From: Cornus controversa
Lineage: Eukaryota; Streptophyta; Magnoliopsida; Cornales; Cornaceae
Assembly (NCBI GenBank): GCA_026545225.1
Contig: CM048852.1
Span: forward strand, 62,755,146 to 62,819,145
Length of the DNA stretch: 64,000 nucleotides
Direction: 5' to 3'
The notes beneath the pieces were generated by a model that had not been told where the DNA came from, did not search any database, and saw only the letters and a list, made by a program, of their open reading frames with translations. Position 1 is the stretch's first letter. Every line of letters starts with the position of its first letter. The position numbers were made by a program, and so were the translations under genes. Shown piece by piece: positions 23,798 through 37,555 of this stretch.

Positions 23798-24443
23798 ACT
23801 GGTGCTCAATACCAGTGGATCGGCTCTCGGAATCAGAGAGGAGAGAGAAAAATGGTGAGAGAGGAGAGAGAGAGGCTTACAGGTTGCTAGAATAGGTTGC
23901 TTGAGGTGCGAGATCCCGTTGATCAGCATGAATTGATGAATATCCAGCGTCAAATAGCTTGCCCAGCCGAATCATCAACTATGTACAGGCACTCTCCTTA
24001 ACTTAAGCTTCAGTCGAGCAAGTGGAGTTAGCTATTGGGTTCAATGCCTCGACTTACAGAGGTGGAGAGGAAGAATCGTTTAATCTCTATTTCATATATA
24101 TATATATACACACACACAAATCTTTGTGTATATATATATATATATATAAGAAAATAGTGGGTTTAATTTGGGGAAGGAGATAATGAATAGTGGGGGGGCA
24201 AAAATGTCCACAAATAATATATAAGAAAAGGGTATTTTAATATTTTCATACATTTTAGGGGCATTTTGGGATTTTCAGTTCAAATATACAATGACATCAT
24301 CAATTTTCGTACCTGCACCACTGACAGGGGAGGTCAGTGTTACAAAAGGTACACTGACAAGGGAGGTCAGTGTTATTTTTGAAACTACTGGGGAGGTATC
24401 TGTTATTTCGCCTATTTATAGGGGAGGTCAGTGTAATTTTTCC
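23260..24443. mobile_element. Mutator-like TIR element (family B), 1.18 kb, perfect 9-bp target duplication
   Basis: AAAAGATAA flanks both ends (23251-23259, 24444-24452). Ends GGAAAAATTACATTGGTCTC and GGAAAAATTACACTGACCTC (right, minus strand) carry a long inverted repeat of roughly 95 bases containing GTAGTTTCAAAAATAACACTGACCT. Motifs ending gaggtcagtgt recur inside each arm. The interior has (TA)n and (CA)n runs and two CT/GA-rich stretches, with no transposase. Confidence 0.88.
23576..23797. repeat. Compound (TA)n / (CA)n microsatellite
   Basis: (TA)n at 23576-23606, mixed TA/CA/GA steps with a repeated tattacatatacacatgtata motif, then (AC)n at 23755-23781 and (TA)n. The open frames read across this stretch are repeat artefacts. 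Confidence 0.9.
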
Positions 24444-26652
24444 AAAAGATAATCATCAATCTCTCCCTCCCTCCATTTCCGGGGCTCAAGTTCAAGCAGA
24501 TGGTAGGCCTGACGTGTAACCTGTAGCTCATAGATCACAGCCACACAACACACTCGCCCACAATCACTCCCTTAGGGTCCAACATCTTCGGTTAGCCATA
24601 GTTGGTAAAAAATTGTGTGTTTTGAGCCTGACCCTATACAGTTTTGTTTTTGAGTTTTACTTCCAAAAATTGTGTGTTTTGAGCATGAACCTGTACGGTT
24701 TTATTTTACTTCCAAAATGCTCATACCATTTGGAGATTACACCGTACGTATAAGCAATTCACATTTATCTTCCCTAGATGATGTGAATCACGCAATTTGT
24801 CAATGTAGTAGCTTGTCAATGTCTATTGCACTTGCCCACAAGGTCACCAAAATTGTTAAATGTGCGTTTCTTATCTAAATTGAGAGAGTTACCAAACACG
24901 AAAAGGGGAAGATGGGCTACGTATAGGAAGGTGGAGTTTAAAGAATGAAGAATTGAGATTGGTAGGAAGTCAGGTGCTTTTTCTGTGGGTATCTGTTATC
25001 TGGCAGTGAAAGAATAATGAAGAAAAGAAAATGGGTTTTCTTGTGTTGCAGCAAAAAGATGATGATGGAGGAGAGATTATGGGTTAATAAGAGTGAGAGT
25101 TGGTTATTAGTGGATTTGTTATTCTTCTCTCTTCATAACTTTCACAGTTTGGGTTAATGGTGGGAAATGATGAATTGGATGGTGATGAGGATGAATCTTT
25201 GGATGAAACAATGGCGTGGGTGGTGATTGATATGAATGAGACGATAGTGAAGAAGATGAAGTTGAAGAAGAAGCGGAAATAGAGTTCATTGAGGATTCTT
25301 GAGAAATCTTCATCTGGGTTGCATCAAGTTGGTTGAAATCGAATCTGATCAGGAAATCAATGAGAAAAGGAATTTGAAGAGCGAATGGTTTAGGAAGACA
25401 AGGAAGATCTAGAGAGAGAGCGCTTTGGAAATAATTTCTTATCATGGTGTGAATTTATAATTATGAGAGTAACTTTTTCATGAGGTTTTGTGAAATTGCA
25501 GGTGTTCCACCTTTATATTGAGAAATTATAATATTTTTCCTAATTTCATGTTTAGTACAAATTTTTTTCTTTATTTTTTAACCTTTTCCTTTCATTTTGG
25601 TACAAGTGGAAAAATTGAAAGGAAATAAATATAAGAGGGACGAAAAAGGTATCTTGGATGAAGAAAGGGAATTTTCTCTCTTTTTTTCTAGTTCAATAGG
25701 AAGTAGACGAGAAAAGAACAAAATGATTACACTCATACTGCATAATTAGTTAGTCATATTATGTCAACAAAATTACAATGTGCTCTTGTATTAGGTTATG
25801 TATAATCAGGGGTTTATGAAATAGTTGATTTTGTTTAATTCATTTGTGGAATATATGTGTTTATTTGGTTGGCACAATAACTAAGTTATCTTTTGGTTGA
25901 CAATCTAGACGTACTATCATGCTTCCAAAAGAGAAACCGGTTTAAGCAAATTTGGCTCTATGAAGCAAAAATCTGATTTCAAAATGACATCTAAACAGTT
26001 CTCAATATCGTTATAGCCCAAAATATTGTGTTAATTAGTGATTCACAACCTATCATGAAACTATTTTTGACAAATAACCTTTTTCTTAATAAGTTTAATA
26101 TGATATACCACACACATATATATATTATGCTGATATCATTACATTTTTTAATCTTTAATTTATATTTGTTTTTTTTCACCAAGATCTTATGTAGAGACCC
26201 GAATTGTATTTTATTTAATTATGATTTGTTTATGATATATATATATATATAACACGTATTTAATACACGTTTGATTCAGGTGTGTGGACCCAGAAAGAGT
26301 GTTAAACTCATAATGTATTGGACTCCTATAGATGAGGTAGATTAGTAGTTAAATTGTTGGAAGAAGACATCTTGAGGCTAAAGGGTGTTGATTGCTATTT
26401 GGCAAAAAAAAAAAAAAAAAAAAGTGGGTTAAATTAGTAATTAGTGGAGAGTTGAAAAATCTAAGATTTGAAGCCTTAGAAGTGAGACTTTGGTGGGGCT
26501 CAAGAAAAGATGTTTATTCTCCTCTCTTTCCTCTATTTAACGTGTTAATATCTTTGATTAAGAGCTTTTGATTCTTTGGGTGAGCTTAGGGCTTTGAGTT
26601 TGAGGTAGGGGTGTGTTAATTTCTTTAACCCATGGTTTATGATTTATGTATA
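24444..26652. other. Intergenic, no gene supported
   Basis: Two near-copies of ccaaaaattgtgtgttttgagc(c/a)tg lie at about 24606 and 24662. A 108-codon open frame on the minus strand at 25445-25119 is Ser/Pro/His-rich and matches nothing I know. A (TA)n run is at 26237-26251 and a poly-A at 26404-26422. Confidence 0.4.
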
Positions 26653-29264
26653 TGATTCGTTGGTAAGTATATCAATTAAATTACCACACTTCGCAATAAA
26701 ACGAATTCCTTGCAGAATAGGGTCATCGAAAAGGGTGTCGAACCTCTGGGACTGTGGTATGACTGAGTTGGATATACGGAATTAATTATAATTAAATTTA
26801 AAAGAAAAGAATTTTGATTTAGAAACTAAAGAGTGTAAAAATATGAGATGAATCTAGGGTTATTGACTTCACCACTAACTTCACAATCAATGGTCAATTG
26901 AACTAACTATGGGGAATTATACCATGCATAAGTGGTGTCAGTGGCTACAAGCTCACCTCCATCCATCAAAAAGATAACATATGATTAAGTCTAAGTCATG
27001 GACTATCTTAGATTGACATGGGTCATCTGCCTAACTACTCTACTCTAGGGTGTGGTATAGTCTATCTTCTCTAGGCATAATCCATCAAAACTTTTAATGA
27101 TATATTCAATGAAAACTATTGTGTAATAATAACTCTCATAATCATAGAAAATAAGAGAGATTGAGTTCAATAACAATAATCAAGTATCTAAGATAAGATA
27201 AGAAATCATTGAAACTGAATATATAAGACTTCTATTACTCAATTCTATAAGAAGAATCCTCTAAATTACACAATCTATGCATGAATAAAAAAATCTCCAA
27301 TAATTAGAACAATCAAACCATTGATGCTTAGTTAGGCTACATCAAAACCCTAATGGATGAACTAGCCGCTCATGGTAGAAGAAGAAGCTTCAACTGTAGA
27401 GCAAGAAAATGTCATCTTTATGAAATACGCCCAAGACTTCGTTCTCCAATAGTTCTTCATTTCAAAGCTCTGCAAATTCTGTCCAAAAGTGTCTTTAAAA
27501 CCTCCCCTTAAACAGTCCTAATTCACCACTTTTAAACCTCCAAGAAAATACATAAAGTCCTAATCCAATTAGGACATAATTAGGGTTTCCCGCAACACTA
27601 AACAGGTGAATTTTTCTACTGACGTTAAGCCCAAATTTGACCCACTAGAAGTCCGATTCACGGAATTTTCGTGAAATACAAAAGTGTGCAAAATCGAATT
27701 TCAATTAACAAATTTGAAAATTAAGTCGAATTAACACTCGAAAATATGACTTTCGGGCCACTTTCTAAAACGGGATTAAAACTGTATTATGCGCAGAATT
27801 AGGCTTTAGGCCCGTAATCTTTTTAAGCAGATATAATTCTCTTGGACCACTTCCTTGGACAGATTTGAGTTAAAATATGGAGTTAAATGGATCCATTTGA
27901 TATAGGCTTCATCTAACCATCTTGAATGTCATCTTTAAAAGCCCAAAATCATGGTTTTAACTTAAATAATCATTAAGGTCTTAAAAATATAAAAAACACT
28001 AAAACGAAATAAAATCACAAATAAACTATCACTAAGAGAATAAAATATACAAATTAAGAGGCTAGAATGCGCAACATTCAACGTCGATCACACCCCATAC
28101 TTACATATTGCTAGTCCCTTAGCAATAGAATAACATAAAACTAAAACAAAGGAAGCTACCTAAACACTAACTAAACTACCCCAACTCCATTTTCGTGAGA
28201 GAAACGATTGCATTTAGCATATGCAACAAGCCTTTAAACCCCTAGCTTCTCCCTAGTGGACGAGTTATAATCTCGTGAGGGTTTCTAGAAATGTTACCCA
28301 CAAGCATTCAAAATTCTATTTCATCATTAATCAAGAAGAAGATTACAATATATAGTTACGGACTTGCATTCAAGAATAATTCTAAAATTTCAAATTTCAT
28401 AATTCAAAGTAATGGTCCCCATGCATAATTCACATCAACACATCTCAAAGCAACCAACTCCAGCTCCATCGTGAAAAGTGAACTTGCAATCATCTTATGT
28501 CCCATAACCCAGCTCCGAAAATATTAAGTCACATACCATTTCAACTCACTAGCTCCCCTTATTGAACTCATACTTCCAAACATGAATACATGACTTTTTC
28601 ATTTTTTTTCCTTTCATTGCTTTTTTTTTTTCATTGCATTATTGGTTGTGCAATGTCTTGGTCTATTAAGCTTTCTGAAAGATCGGTGTAGTAAGCTTCA
28701 GTCAGTGACTTCCAAACCATATGGCTTTAGGGCACTAGGTATTAAGACACCCCGAAGAACCTAATAACTCGAATCAATTAGGCTACAAACCAAGATAACC
28801 AATGCTCATCTTTTCTCACCCCTTCACTTTTGACGCGAACACTCCGTGTTTTCCGAGGCATAAAGGTTCGGTTACTCATGAAAAGGATCAAATTGATTTG
28901 TTATTCATCACGTACATATTCTTTTTCTTTTTTTTCTTTTTTTTGTTGAAGTCAAGTAAAACACATCATCAGTACTCATTTTCAAGAGATACTAATTAAT
29001 ATCAAGCATATGAAACTCAACAACTCAGAGCCAAAGTTTATACCCCCCAAGATTATGCTAGTGTGTATGTGCATTTGAGGAAACTAAAACCAATCACCCC
29101 AAGGCATGTTAGTGCGAACAATGATTAAAACAACTAAATTAAAACCACAGTTTCTCAAAATTCAAAATATATTAAAAAATCGCAAGTACCTACATAAAGT
29201 ATTAATCCCTTGAATAGTGTAAAAACATCCTATCTAAAGGAGATTGCTATCTTTAGAGTAGATA
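26653..29264 (-). mobile_element. Gypsy (Athila/Tat-like) 3' LTR and 3' non-coding interior, minus orientation
   Basis: LTR at 26653-28090: on the minus strand it starts TGATCGACGTTGAATGTTG and its end region has ggttcgacacccttttcgatgac. It is homologous to the plus-oriented LTRs at 32048, 34346 and 37556. Directly upstream (28091 on) is a purine tract agtatggggtg, as expected before a 3' LTR, and then about 1.1 kb of non-coding interior. No gag or pol of this copy is seen. A broken fossil. Confidence 0.7.
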
Positions 29265-31040
29265 ACTAGAAAGCGCATGTTAATTAAAGATAGTTCATGC
29301 TTAGCTTTGATTATATATTTTCTTCTTGACGGTTGAAAGTAAGCTTATAGCCATTGAAACTTAACTTAAGAATGATATAATTTCTCATAATTAGTTTAAT
29401 TGACCATTGAGTGTGAAGTTAATGGTTAAGTCAAAAACCTAGATTTATCTCATCTTATCTTCACTTACACATTTTCTTACTTCTAGTTTACTTATTTTTA
29501 TGTAATTAATTAGGAATAAAAATCAGCAATCTTTTTATTTTAATTTAATTAGAATTAATCCTACGAATTCAATACAAACGTAGTAAACAGTCTCTTTGGT
29601 TTGACACCCTCACTTTGACCCTATCCTACTAGGATTCGTGCTATTGCGAGTGGTAATTTTAATTGACATAATTAATCACGATCAATTTTTGGCGCCATTG
29701 TCGGGGACTGTTTTTATTATGATTATTTGGATTTTAAAAAGTAGTTCTATTGGATTTCTAGTTTAGAAAATTTTATATTTTGCTACTAATTTATTTTATT
29801 TTATTTTTGTTTTCTTTTTAGGTACTTCAGTCATCATATGCTCGATCGCCGTTCTTTTTCTGATCCACTGATACCTTACGATCTCGAGCTTGAATGTACT
29901 CTTAGATAACATAAGAGTGTTCCTAGTGACCCTATTGTGCAAGAGGAAGAGAACATTCACATCATGGGTGACGAACAAGATAATATTGATGTGGTGCCGG
30001 ATGCTGTTGTGGGGCACGCTTACTCAGAGATTATTATGTGCCAGAGACATACAATTCGCTAGATTATTTTTAGTTGCCTAATATCATAGCACAGAGCTAT
30101 GATATCAAGTCCAGTATCATTCAGATGTTGCCATCTTATTTTGGGATAACTCAAGAGGATCCGTATAAGCACTTGGATAATTTCATAGAAGTTTGCTCAA
30201 CAATCAAAATTCATAATTTTTCAGAAGATACTTTCAGGATACAACTCTTTCCATTCTTTTTAAAGAACAAGGCCAAGTATTGGTTTAATTCTCTACTACC
30301 GGGTTGTATCACTACATGGACTCAAACAAAATATGAGTTCTTGAAGAAGTATTTTCTGATATAGAAGACCAATCAATTCAGATGAGCTATCACTGGTTTC
30401 TCTCAGACTGAAAGGGAACAATTTTATGAGACATGGGAGAGATTCAAAGACCTTCTTAGGAAGTGTCCCCATCATCAAGTTCCAAAGTGGCAACTAATGC
30501 AATGTTTCCATAAAGGGCTAACTGAAGGTAACAGACAAATGGTGGATGCATCATGTGGGGGCACTTTTATGTTAAAAAGTGAAGTTGAAGTATGGACTTT
30601 GTTCGAGAACCTCAATGACAATTCTTTATAGCATATGTCTTCATCTCGTTTGAGCAGACCATCTAATTCTAATACAAGGAAGGATGATGGTATTGTTGAG
30701 ATTGGTTCTGCAGATGCTATGTCTACTAATGTGGATATTTTGGCACAAAAAGTGGCACAAATTATGGCGGCTGGTCAAGCTCCTACTCCATCTTCGATTC
30801 TCCTACATTGGGGCCATGTGACTTTTGTTTTAGTCCTATGCACCATGTGAATAATTGTCCTTTAATTGAGCAGTTTATTGATCTTCCACAAAAGCAAGTG
30901 CAGACGATATTCTCTAGACTGGTGAACAATTCATATTCTAATACTTATAATTCTGGATGGAATAATCACACAAATTTCTCATGGAAAGCTTAAGGAATAA
31001 GGAATCAAGCTACACAAGTTCATGGGATAGCAAGTCATCC
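29265..31040 (+). mobile_element. Gypsy (Athila/Tat-like) fossil: LTR end, primer-binding site, gag piece
   Basis: Truncated LTR end at about 29265-29690, then a primer-binding site ttggcgccattgtcggggac at 29692-29711 (tRNA-Asp type used by Athila). A gag region at about 29830-31000 has family blocks such as EDPYKHLDNFIEVC, then FKDLLRKCPHHQVPKWQ and a knuckle-like CDFCFSPMHHVNNCP. Broken in several places; old. Confidence 0.75.
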
Positions 31041-32047
31041 TAGATCTTTAAATATTTCACGAACATTTCATGAATAGGACTTTTAAGGCATTAAACGTTA
31101 GGCCGATGTTCAGCAAAAAAATCTACGTGTTCAGGGGTTGCGGAAAACCCTAATGTCTCCTCATTAGGTTAGGACACTTCATGTTTCTATTGGAAAATAA
31201 AAGTGACGAATTAGTGATGTTTTAGGGACCTTTTGCTGAAGTTTTGAAGACCTTTTCGAGTGAAAAAATATTGGAGAACAAGGTTTTGCACTACTTCCAT
31301 GGAGATGATGTCTTCTTCCTCAACCGTTAGAGTGTCTTCTTCTACCATGAGTGGCTAGTTCTTCCACTAAGCTTTTGATGTACCCCTAATTAAACATCAA
31401 TGGTTTGATTGTCCTAATTGTTAAAAAATTTTATATTCATGCATAGATTGTGTAATTTAGAGGATTCTATTAAGAATTGAGTAATAAAGTTTATAGTCAA
31501 TTTCAATAATTTCTTATCTTGTCTTAAATACTTAGTTATAATGATTAAACTCAATCCCTCTTATTTTATGTGATTATGAGAATGATTATTACACAATGGT
31601 ATTAATTGAATATATGGTTAAAGTTTTGATGAATTATGCCTAAAGAAGATGAACCATGCTACACCCTATAATAGAGTCGATAGGCAGATGGTGCATGCTA
31701 ATTGAAGATATTCATGCTTAGCTTTGATTATATATTGTCTTCTTGACGGTTGAAAGTGAGCTTGTAGCCACTAAAACTTAACTTATGTGTGATATAATTT
31801 TTCATAATTAATTTATTTGACCATTGATTGTGAGGTTAGTGATGAAGTCAAAAACTCTAGATTCATCTCATCTTATCTTCACTTACAGATTTTCTTACTT
31901 CTAGTTTAATTTCTTTTATTTAATTATTTAGGAACAGAAATCAACAATCTCTTTATTTTAATTTAATTAGAATTAATCCAATGAATTCAATACAAACGTA
32001 ATAAACAATCTCTCTGGTTCGACACCCTCACTCTGACCCTATCCTAC
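31041..32047 (+). mobile_element. Gypsy LTR remnant (5' part missing)
   Basis: Corresponds to the middle and right part of the LTR at 32048-33508 (for example accctcactctgaccctatcc at its end). It is cut off on the left against the gag fossil and on the right by the start of the next LTR. Confidence 0.6.
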
Positions 32048-34345
32048 TTGATAGGCGTAGAATGTTATGCATTCTAATATCTTAATTTGCATATTTTCTT
32101 CTCTTAGTAGTAGATTATTTGTGATTTTACTATGTTTTAGTATTTTTCTTATTTTCAGGTCCTTAATAATAATTTCACTTAAATCATGATTTTTGGGCTT
32201 TCAAATATGACATTCAAGAAAATTAGAGGAAACCTACATCAATGGGACCGATTCAATTCAATATTTTAACTCAAAACAACTCAAGGAAAAGGCCTAAGAG
32301 AAGTACAACTGTTTAAGGAGATTGCGGGCTGAAATCCAATTCTGCGTGAAATACAGTTTTAATCTCGTTTTGGTAATCTGTTCGTAACTCTTATTTTCAA
32401 CTGTCAAAATGGCCCAAATCTTTTAAAGGCTGAATGAAATTCAATTCTGAATCTTTTTGCACTTCACAAAAATTTCATGAATTGAACTTCTAAGGCGTCA
32501 AATGTTGGGCCGAAGTTCAGTAGGAAAATCTACCTGATTGGGGGCTGCGGGAAAACCCTAAATGTCTCCTAATTAGGTTATGACACTTCATGTTTCTCTT
32601 GTCAAATAAAAGTGACAAATTGGGGATGTTTTGAGGACCTTTTGTTGAAGTTTTGAAGATCTTTTGGAGTGAAGAAATATTGGAGAACAAGGCGTAGCAC
32701 TACTTCCATGGAGATTACGTCTTCTTCCTCAACTGTTGAGATGTTTTCTTCTCCCATGAGCGGCTAGTTCTTCCACTTAGGTTTTAATGTAACCCTAACT
32801 AAGCATGAATGGTTTGATTGTCCTAATTATTGGAGATTTTTATATTCATGCATAGATTGTGTAATTTAGAGGATTCTATTATTGAAGAATTGAGCATTAA
32901 AGTTTATATTCAGTTTCAATGATTTCTTATATTGTCTTAGATACTTAGTTGTGATCGAACTCAATCCCTCTTATTTTCTATGATTATTAGAGTGATTATT
33001 ATAGAATGATATTAATTGAATATGTGATTAAAGTTTTAATGGATTATGCCTAAAGAATATAGACCATGCTACACCTTAGAATAGAGTAGATAGGTATATA
33101 GTGCATGCTAATTGAAGATAGTCTATGACTTATCTTTAATTATATGTTATCCCCTTGACAGTTGAAAGTGAGCTTGTAGCTACTGAAACTACTCATGCAT
33201 GATATAATTCCCCATGATTAGTTTAATTGACTATTGATTGTGATGTCAGTGGTAACGTCGAAAACCCTAGTTTTATCTAATCTCATATTCACTTTACAAA
33301 TTTTCTTGCTTTCATTTAGTTAATTTTTAGAATTAGAAATAAAAATTTGCAATCTCTTCTCTTTAATTTAATTAGAATTAATCGTAAGAATTCAATACAA
33401 ATGTAACAACAATCTCTGTGGTTTGACACCATCACTTTGACCATATCATACTAGGATTCATGCTATTGCGAGTGGTAATTTTAATTGGTATTAATCAATC
33501 ACGATCAATTTTTAGCACCGTTGCCTAGAACTGTTTTATTTCGATTCTTTGGATTTTAAAAATTAGTTATAATTAGATTTTTAGTTTAGGAATATTTATA
33601 TTTTGCTATTAATTTAATTTATTTTATTTTATTCTTTTTAGGTACTCCAATCACCATATGGTCGGTCATTGTTCGTTGTCTAATCCATTGATATCTTTCG
33701 ATTCCAAGCTTGAACGTACTCTTAGGCAATAGAAGAATGTTCCTATTGACCCTATTGTGAAAGAGGAAGAGAACATTGACATCATGGCTGATGAACGTGA
33801 TAATGTTAAAATTGTGTTTGATATTGTTGTAGAAAAGGCGTGTTTACTCAGAGATTACTATGTCCCAGAGACATACAATTCTCCAGCTAATTTTCAACTA
33901 CCTAATGTCATAACACAGAACTATGAGATCAAGTTCAGCATCATTCAGATGTTGCCATTCTATTTTGAGCTATCGCATAAGGATCCGTACAAGCACTTGG
34001 ATGATTTTATAGAAGTATGCTCAACAACAAAAATTCATAACTTCTCTAAAGATATTTTCATAATGCGACTCTTTCCATTCTCTCTAAAGGACAATGTCGA
34101 GTATTGGTTTAATTATCTACTGGCAGGCTCTATCAGTACATAGACTCAAATGCAACATAAGTTCCTAAAGAAATATTTTTCGATAGGGAAGAGCAATCAA
34201 TTCAGACGTGTTATCACTGGTTTCTCTCAATCTAAGGGGCAACAAGTTTATGAGACATGTGAGAGATTCAAAGACCTTCTGAGGAAGTGTCCTCATCACC
34301 AAGTTCCAAAGTGGCAGCTAGTGCAATGTTTCCGTGAGGGGCTGA
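32048..34345 (+). mobile_element. Gypsy (Athila/Tat-like) fossil: whole LTR plus 5' part of gag
   Basis: LTR about 32048-33508 (TGATAGGCGTAGAATG to ATCACGATCA), a decayed primer-binding site at about 33510-33530, leader, then a gag region from about 33660. The gag piece stops abruptly where the next LTR begins at 34346. Broken in a few places. Confidence 0.75.
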
Positions 34346-35305
34346 TGATAGGAGTTGAATGTTACGCATTCTAGCATTTTAACTTGCATATTTTATTCTC
34401 TTAGTGATAGATTATTTATGATTTTAATCTATTTTTGTGTTTTATGTATTTTCAGGGCTTTAATGATTATTTCAGTTAAAACCATAATTTTTGGGCTTTT
34501 AAAGATGACATTCAAGAGGGTTATATGAAGCCTATATCAAGTGGATCAATTCAACTCCATATTTCAACTCAAAACAACCCAAGAAAGTGACCCAAGAGAA
34601 TTATAATTGCTTAAGGAGATTTCGGGCTGAAGTCTAATTCTGCGTGTAATACAGTTTTAATCCCGTTTTGAAAAATAGCCCGTAACTCTTATTTTCGAGC
34701 GATAAAATGGTTCAGTTGAACTAAATTTGATTCTGGTCATTTTTGTATTTCTCGTAAATTTCGTGAATCGGACTTTTGGTGCGTCAAACCTTGGGCCGAA
34801 AGTTAGCAGAAAAGCCCACCTGATTAGGACTTGTGGGAAAACCCTAATTGACTCCTAATTAGGTGAGGACACTTCATATTCTCCTGGCCATTAAAAGTAA
34901 CAAATTGGGGGTTGTATTGAGAAGTTTTGGACAACAACTTGCAAAGATTTGGAGTGGAGAACCATTGGAGAACAAGGTCTTGTGCGTATTCCATGAAGAT
35001 GACGCATTTTTCTTCAACAGTTGAAGCAGTCTCTTCTACCATGAGCGGCTAGTTCATCCACTAGGGTTTTGATGTAGCCCTAACTAAGCATCAATGGTTT
35101 AATTGTTCTAATTATTAGAAATTTTTATATTCATGCATAGACTGTGTAATTTAGAGGATTCTTCTTATAGAATTAAGCAATAAAAGTCTTATAAATTCAA
35201 TTTCAATGATTTCTTATCTTAGATACTTAAGTATTGTTAATGAACTCAATCTCTCTTATTTTCTGTGATCATGAGAGTGATAATTATACAATGGTAATTA
35301 GTGAA
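34346..35305 (+). mobile_element. Gypsy LTR, right part missing
   Basis: Starts TGATAGGAGTTGAATGTTACG like its relatives and follows them for about 950 bp. It then joins directly to leader sequence of the next gag copy without the LTR end or primer-binding site. Confidence 0.65.
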
Positions 35306-37555
35306 TATTTTAGTGTAGGAAATTTTTATATTTTGTTTTTAATTTTATTTTTGTTTTCTTTTCAGGTACTTTAGTCACCATATGCATGGTCGTCATTCTG
35401 TAGCTAATCCTTTGATATCTCTTGACCCTGAGTTTGAGTGTACTCTTAGACAGCAGAGCAGGAAAAAATTATTGATGTCACGGCTGATGTGCGTAATAAT
35501 AATGATGGCCACGACAATGTTGTGCCTAATGCTGTGGTGGAAGGGGCGAGATTGCTCAGAGACTAATACGTCCCAGAGACATATACTTCGTCAACTGGAT
35601 TCCAACTGCCTAATGCCACTGCTCAAAACTACGAGATCAAGTCCAACATTATTTAGATGCTTCCATCATATTTTAGGTTGACTCATGAGGACCCTTACAA
35701 GCATCTGGATGAGTTCACTGAAGTGTGCTCAACTACCAAAATTCATAACTTCTCTAAATATGCTTTCAGAATGCGACTCTTCCCATTTTCCTTAAAGGAC
35801 ATGGCCAAGTATTGGTTTAATTTTCTACTGCGGGCTCTATCACGACATTAACTCAAATGCAACATAAGTTATTGAATAAATATTTTTTGATAGGGAAAAT
35901 CAATCAATTTAGATGAGTTATCACTAGTTTCTCTTAGCATGAAGGATAACAATTCTATGAGACATGGGAAAGGTTTAAGGACCTTCTTTGAAAGTGTTCG
36001 CATCATCAGGTTCCAAAGTGGCAGCTTGTGCAGAGTTTTCATGAGGAGCTGACTAAAGCCAACAAACAGACGGTTGATGCATTTTGTGGAGGTGCTTTCA
36101 TGTTGAATAGTGAAAAAGAGGCATGGACCTTGTTTGAAAATCTAAGTGACAATTCTCAACAACATGTGTCATTTACATGTTCTAGCAGACCATCCATTAC
36201 AGGTAAAACTGATAGGGTTTTCAAGGTTGGTGCTACAGATGTTATGCCAATCAACATTAACTTGATTACACAGAAGGTAGCATTGATTATGGCAGCCAAT
36301 CAAGCTCCTCCTTCTGCAGGTTCTTCATTGCTAGGCTCTTGTGACTTTTACTCTAGTCTTATGCATAATGTGAATAATTGTCCTTCAGTTGGACAATTTT
36401 TTGAACTTCAACAAGAGCAAGTCATAGCTACATTCACTGGAGTAATGAATCCTCCATGTGGCAACACTTACAATCCAACATGGAGGAATCATCCTGGTTT
36501 TTCTTATAGCAACCAAGGAGTAGCAATGCAGCCTACATAAGCCTAGGAACTATGTGTCTCAACAGCCATATCAAGCACAAGTTCCTATGCCACAAAAGAA
36601 TTCTGCCCTAAAAGACAAGATGATGGGTGCCCTAGTTAGGCTTGAGAAAATTGAGTCTAAACTTGAGAAGCTTGACTCTATTGCTGAAGTAGTTCAATCC
36701 ACTGCCCAACTGGTTCATTCTCATTTTCAGTCCATTGCCAAACTGGAATCTCAGTTTGGACAACTTGCTAATGCCTTGAGTAGAAAAGAAGAGGGAAAGC
36801 TTCAAAGTTAACCAGTTGTAAATTCTAGAGGGATACATGCTTCTTCAAGCAACCTACATCATGAGCAAGTTCAAGCCATTACCACTTTGAGAAGTGGAAA
36901 AATAATTGATAACAAGATGGGAGAGAAGAAGAAAGAAGTGATCACAAGTCCAAGTGCTAAAAATTCATATGAGCCCAAGTCTTCCTTCTCACAACATTTT
37001 CTAGAAGCATCCAAATTAGGGAAGTAAGGGGACACGCTGCATGACATGATGGAAGTGTTTCGACAAGTAAAGATCAATCTACCACTCCTGGATGCCATCA
37101 AATAGATTTCTCCTTATGCAAAATTTTTGAAATACTTGTGCACTCAGAAAATGAATTCCAAAAGTCATGTGCCAAAGAAGGTAATGCTGCCATAACAAGT
37201 GAGTTTCATAATTCAGCATTGCACTCCTCCCAAGTACAAAGATCTTGGCGCCCTAACTATCTCATGCATCATTGGGGAGCACCATGTGGATAAAGCTCTT
37301 CTTGATTTGGGTGCAAGTGTAAACTTACTGCCCTATTAAGTCTACTTACAGTTAGGCTTGGGAGAATTGAAGCCTACTTCGGTAGTGTTACAAGTTACAG
37401 ACAAATCAACTAAGCAACCACGGGAGATTGTAGAAGATGTGCTCATCAAAGTGGACAAGTTCTACTTTCCAGTTGATTTCATTGTGCTAGACACTAAGCC
37501 AGTCCACAATCCAAGGAGCCACATTCCAGTCATCCTTGGTTGACCTTTCTTAGTG
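35306..37555 (+). mobile_element. Gypsy (Athila/Tat-like) fossil: gag and protease region
   Basis: Gag region 35382-36811 and a downstream protease region at about 37190-37545, with the family pattern of a retropepsin (LLDLGASVNLLP, then VILG near the end). This is the longest gag stretch in the window. It carries several breaks and ends against an LTR at 37556. Confidence 0.75.

Noticed and set aside
23449-23953. Several frames of Tyr/Ile/His repeats
   Set aside because: Translations of TA/CA microsatellites and CT-rich sequence inside a Mutator-like element.
25119-25445. 108-codon minus-strand frame rich in Ser, Pro and His
   Set aside because: No family resemblance, biased composition, and no supporting splice or promoter signals; could be a real small gene but cannot be supported.
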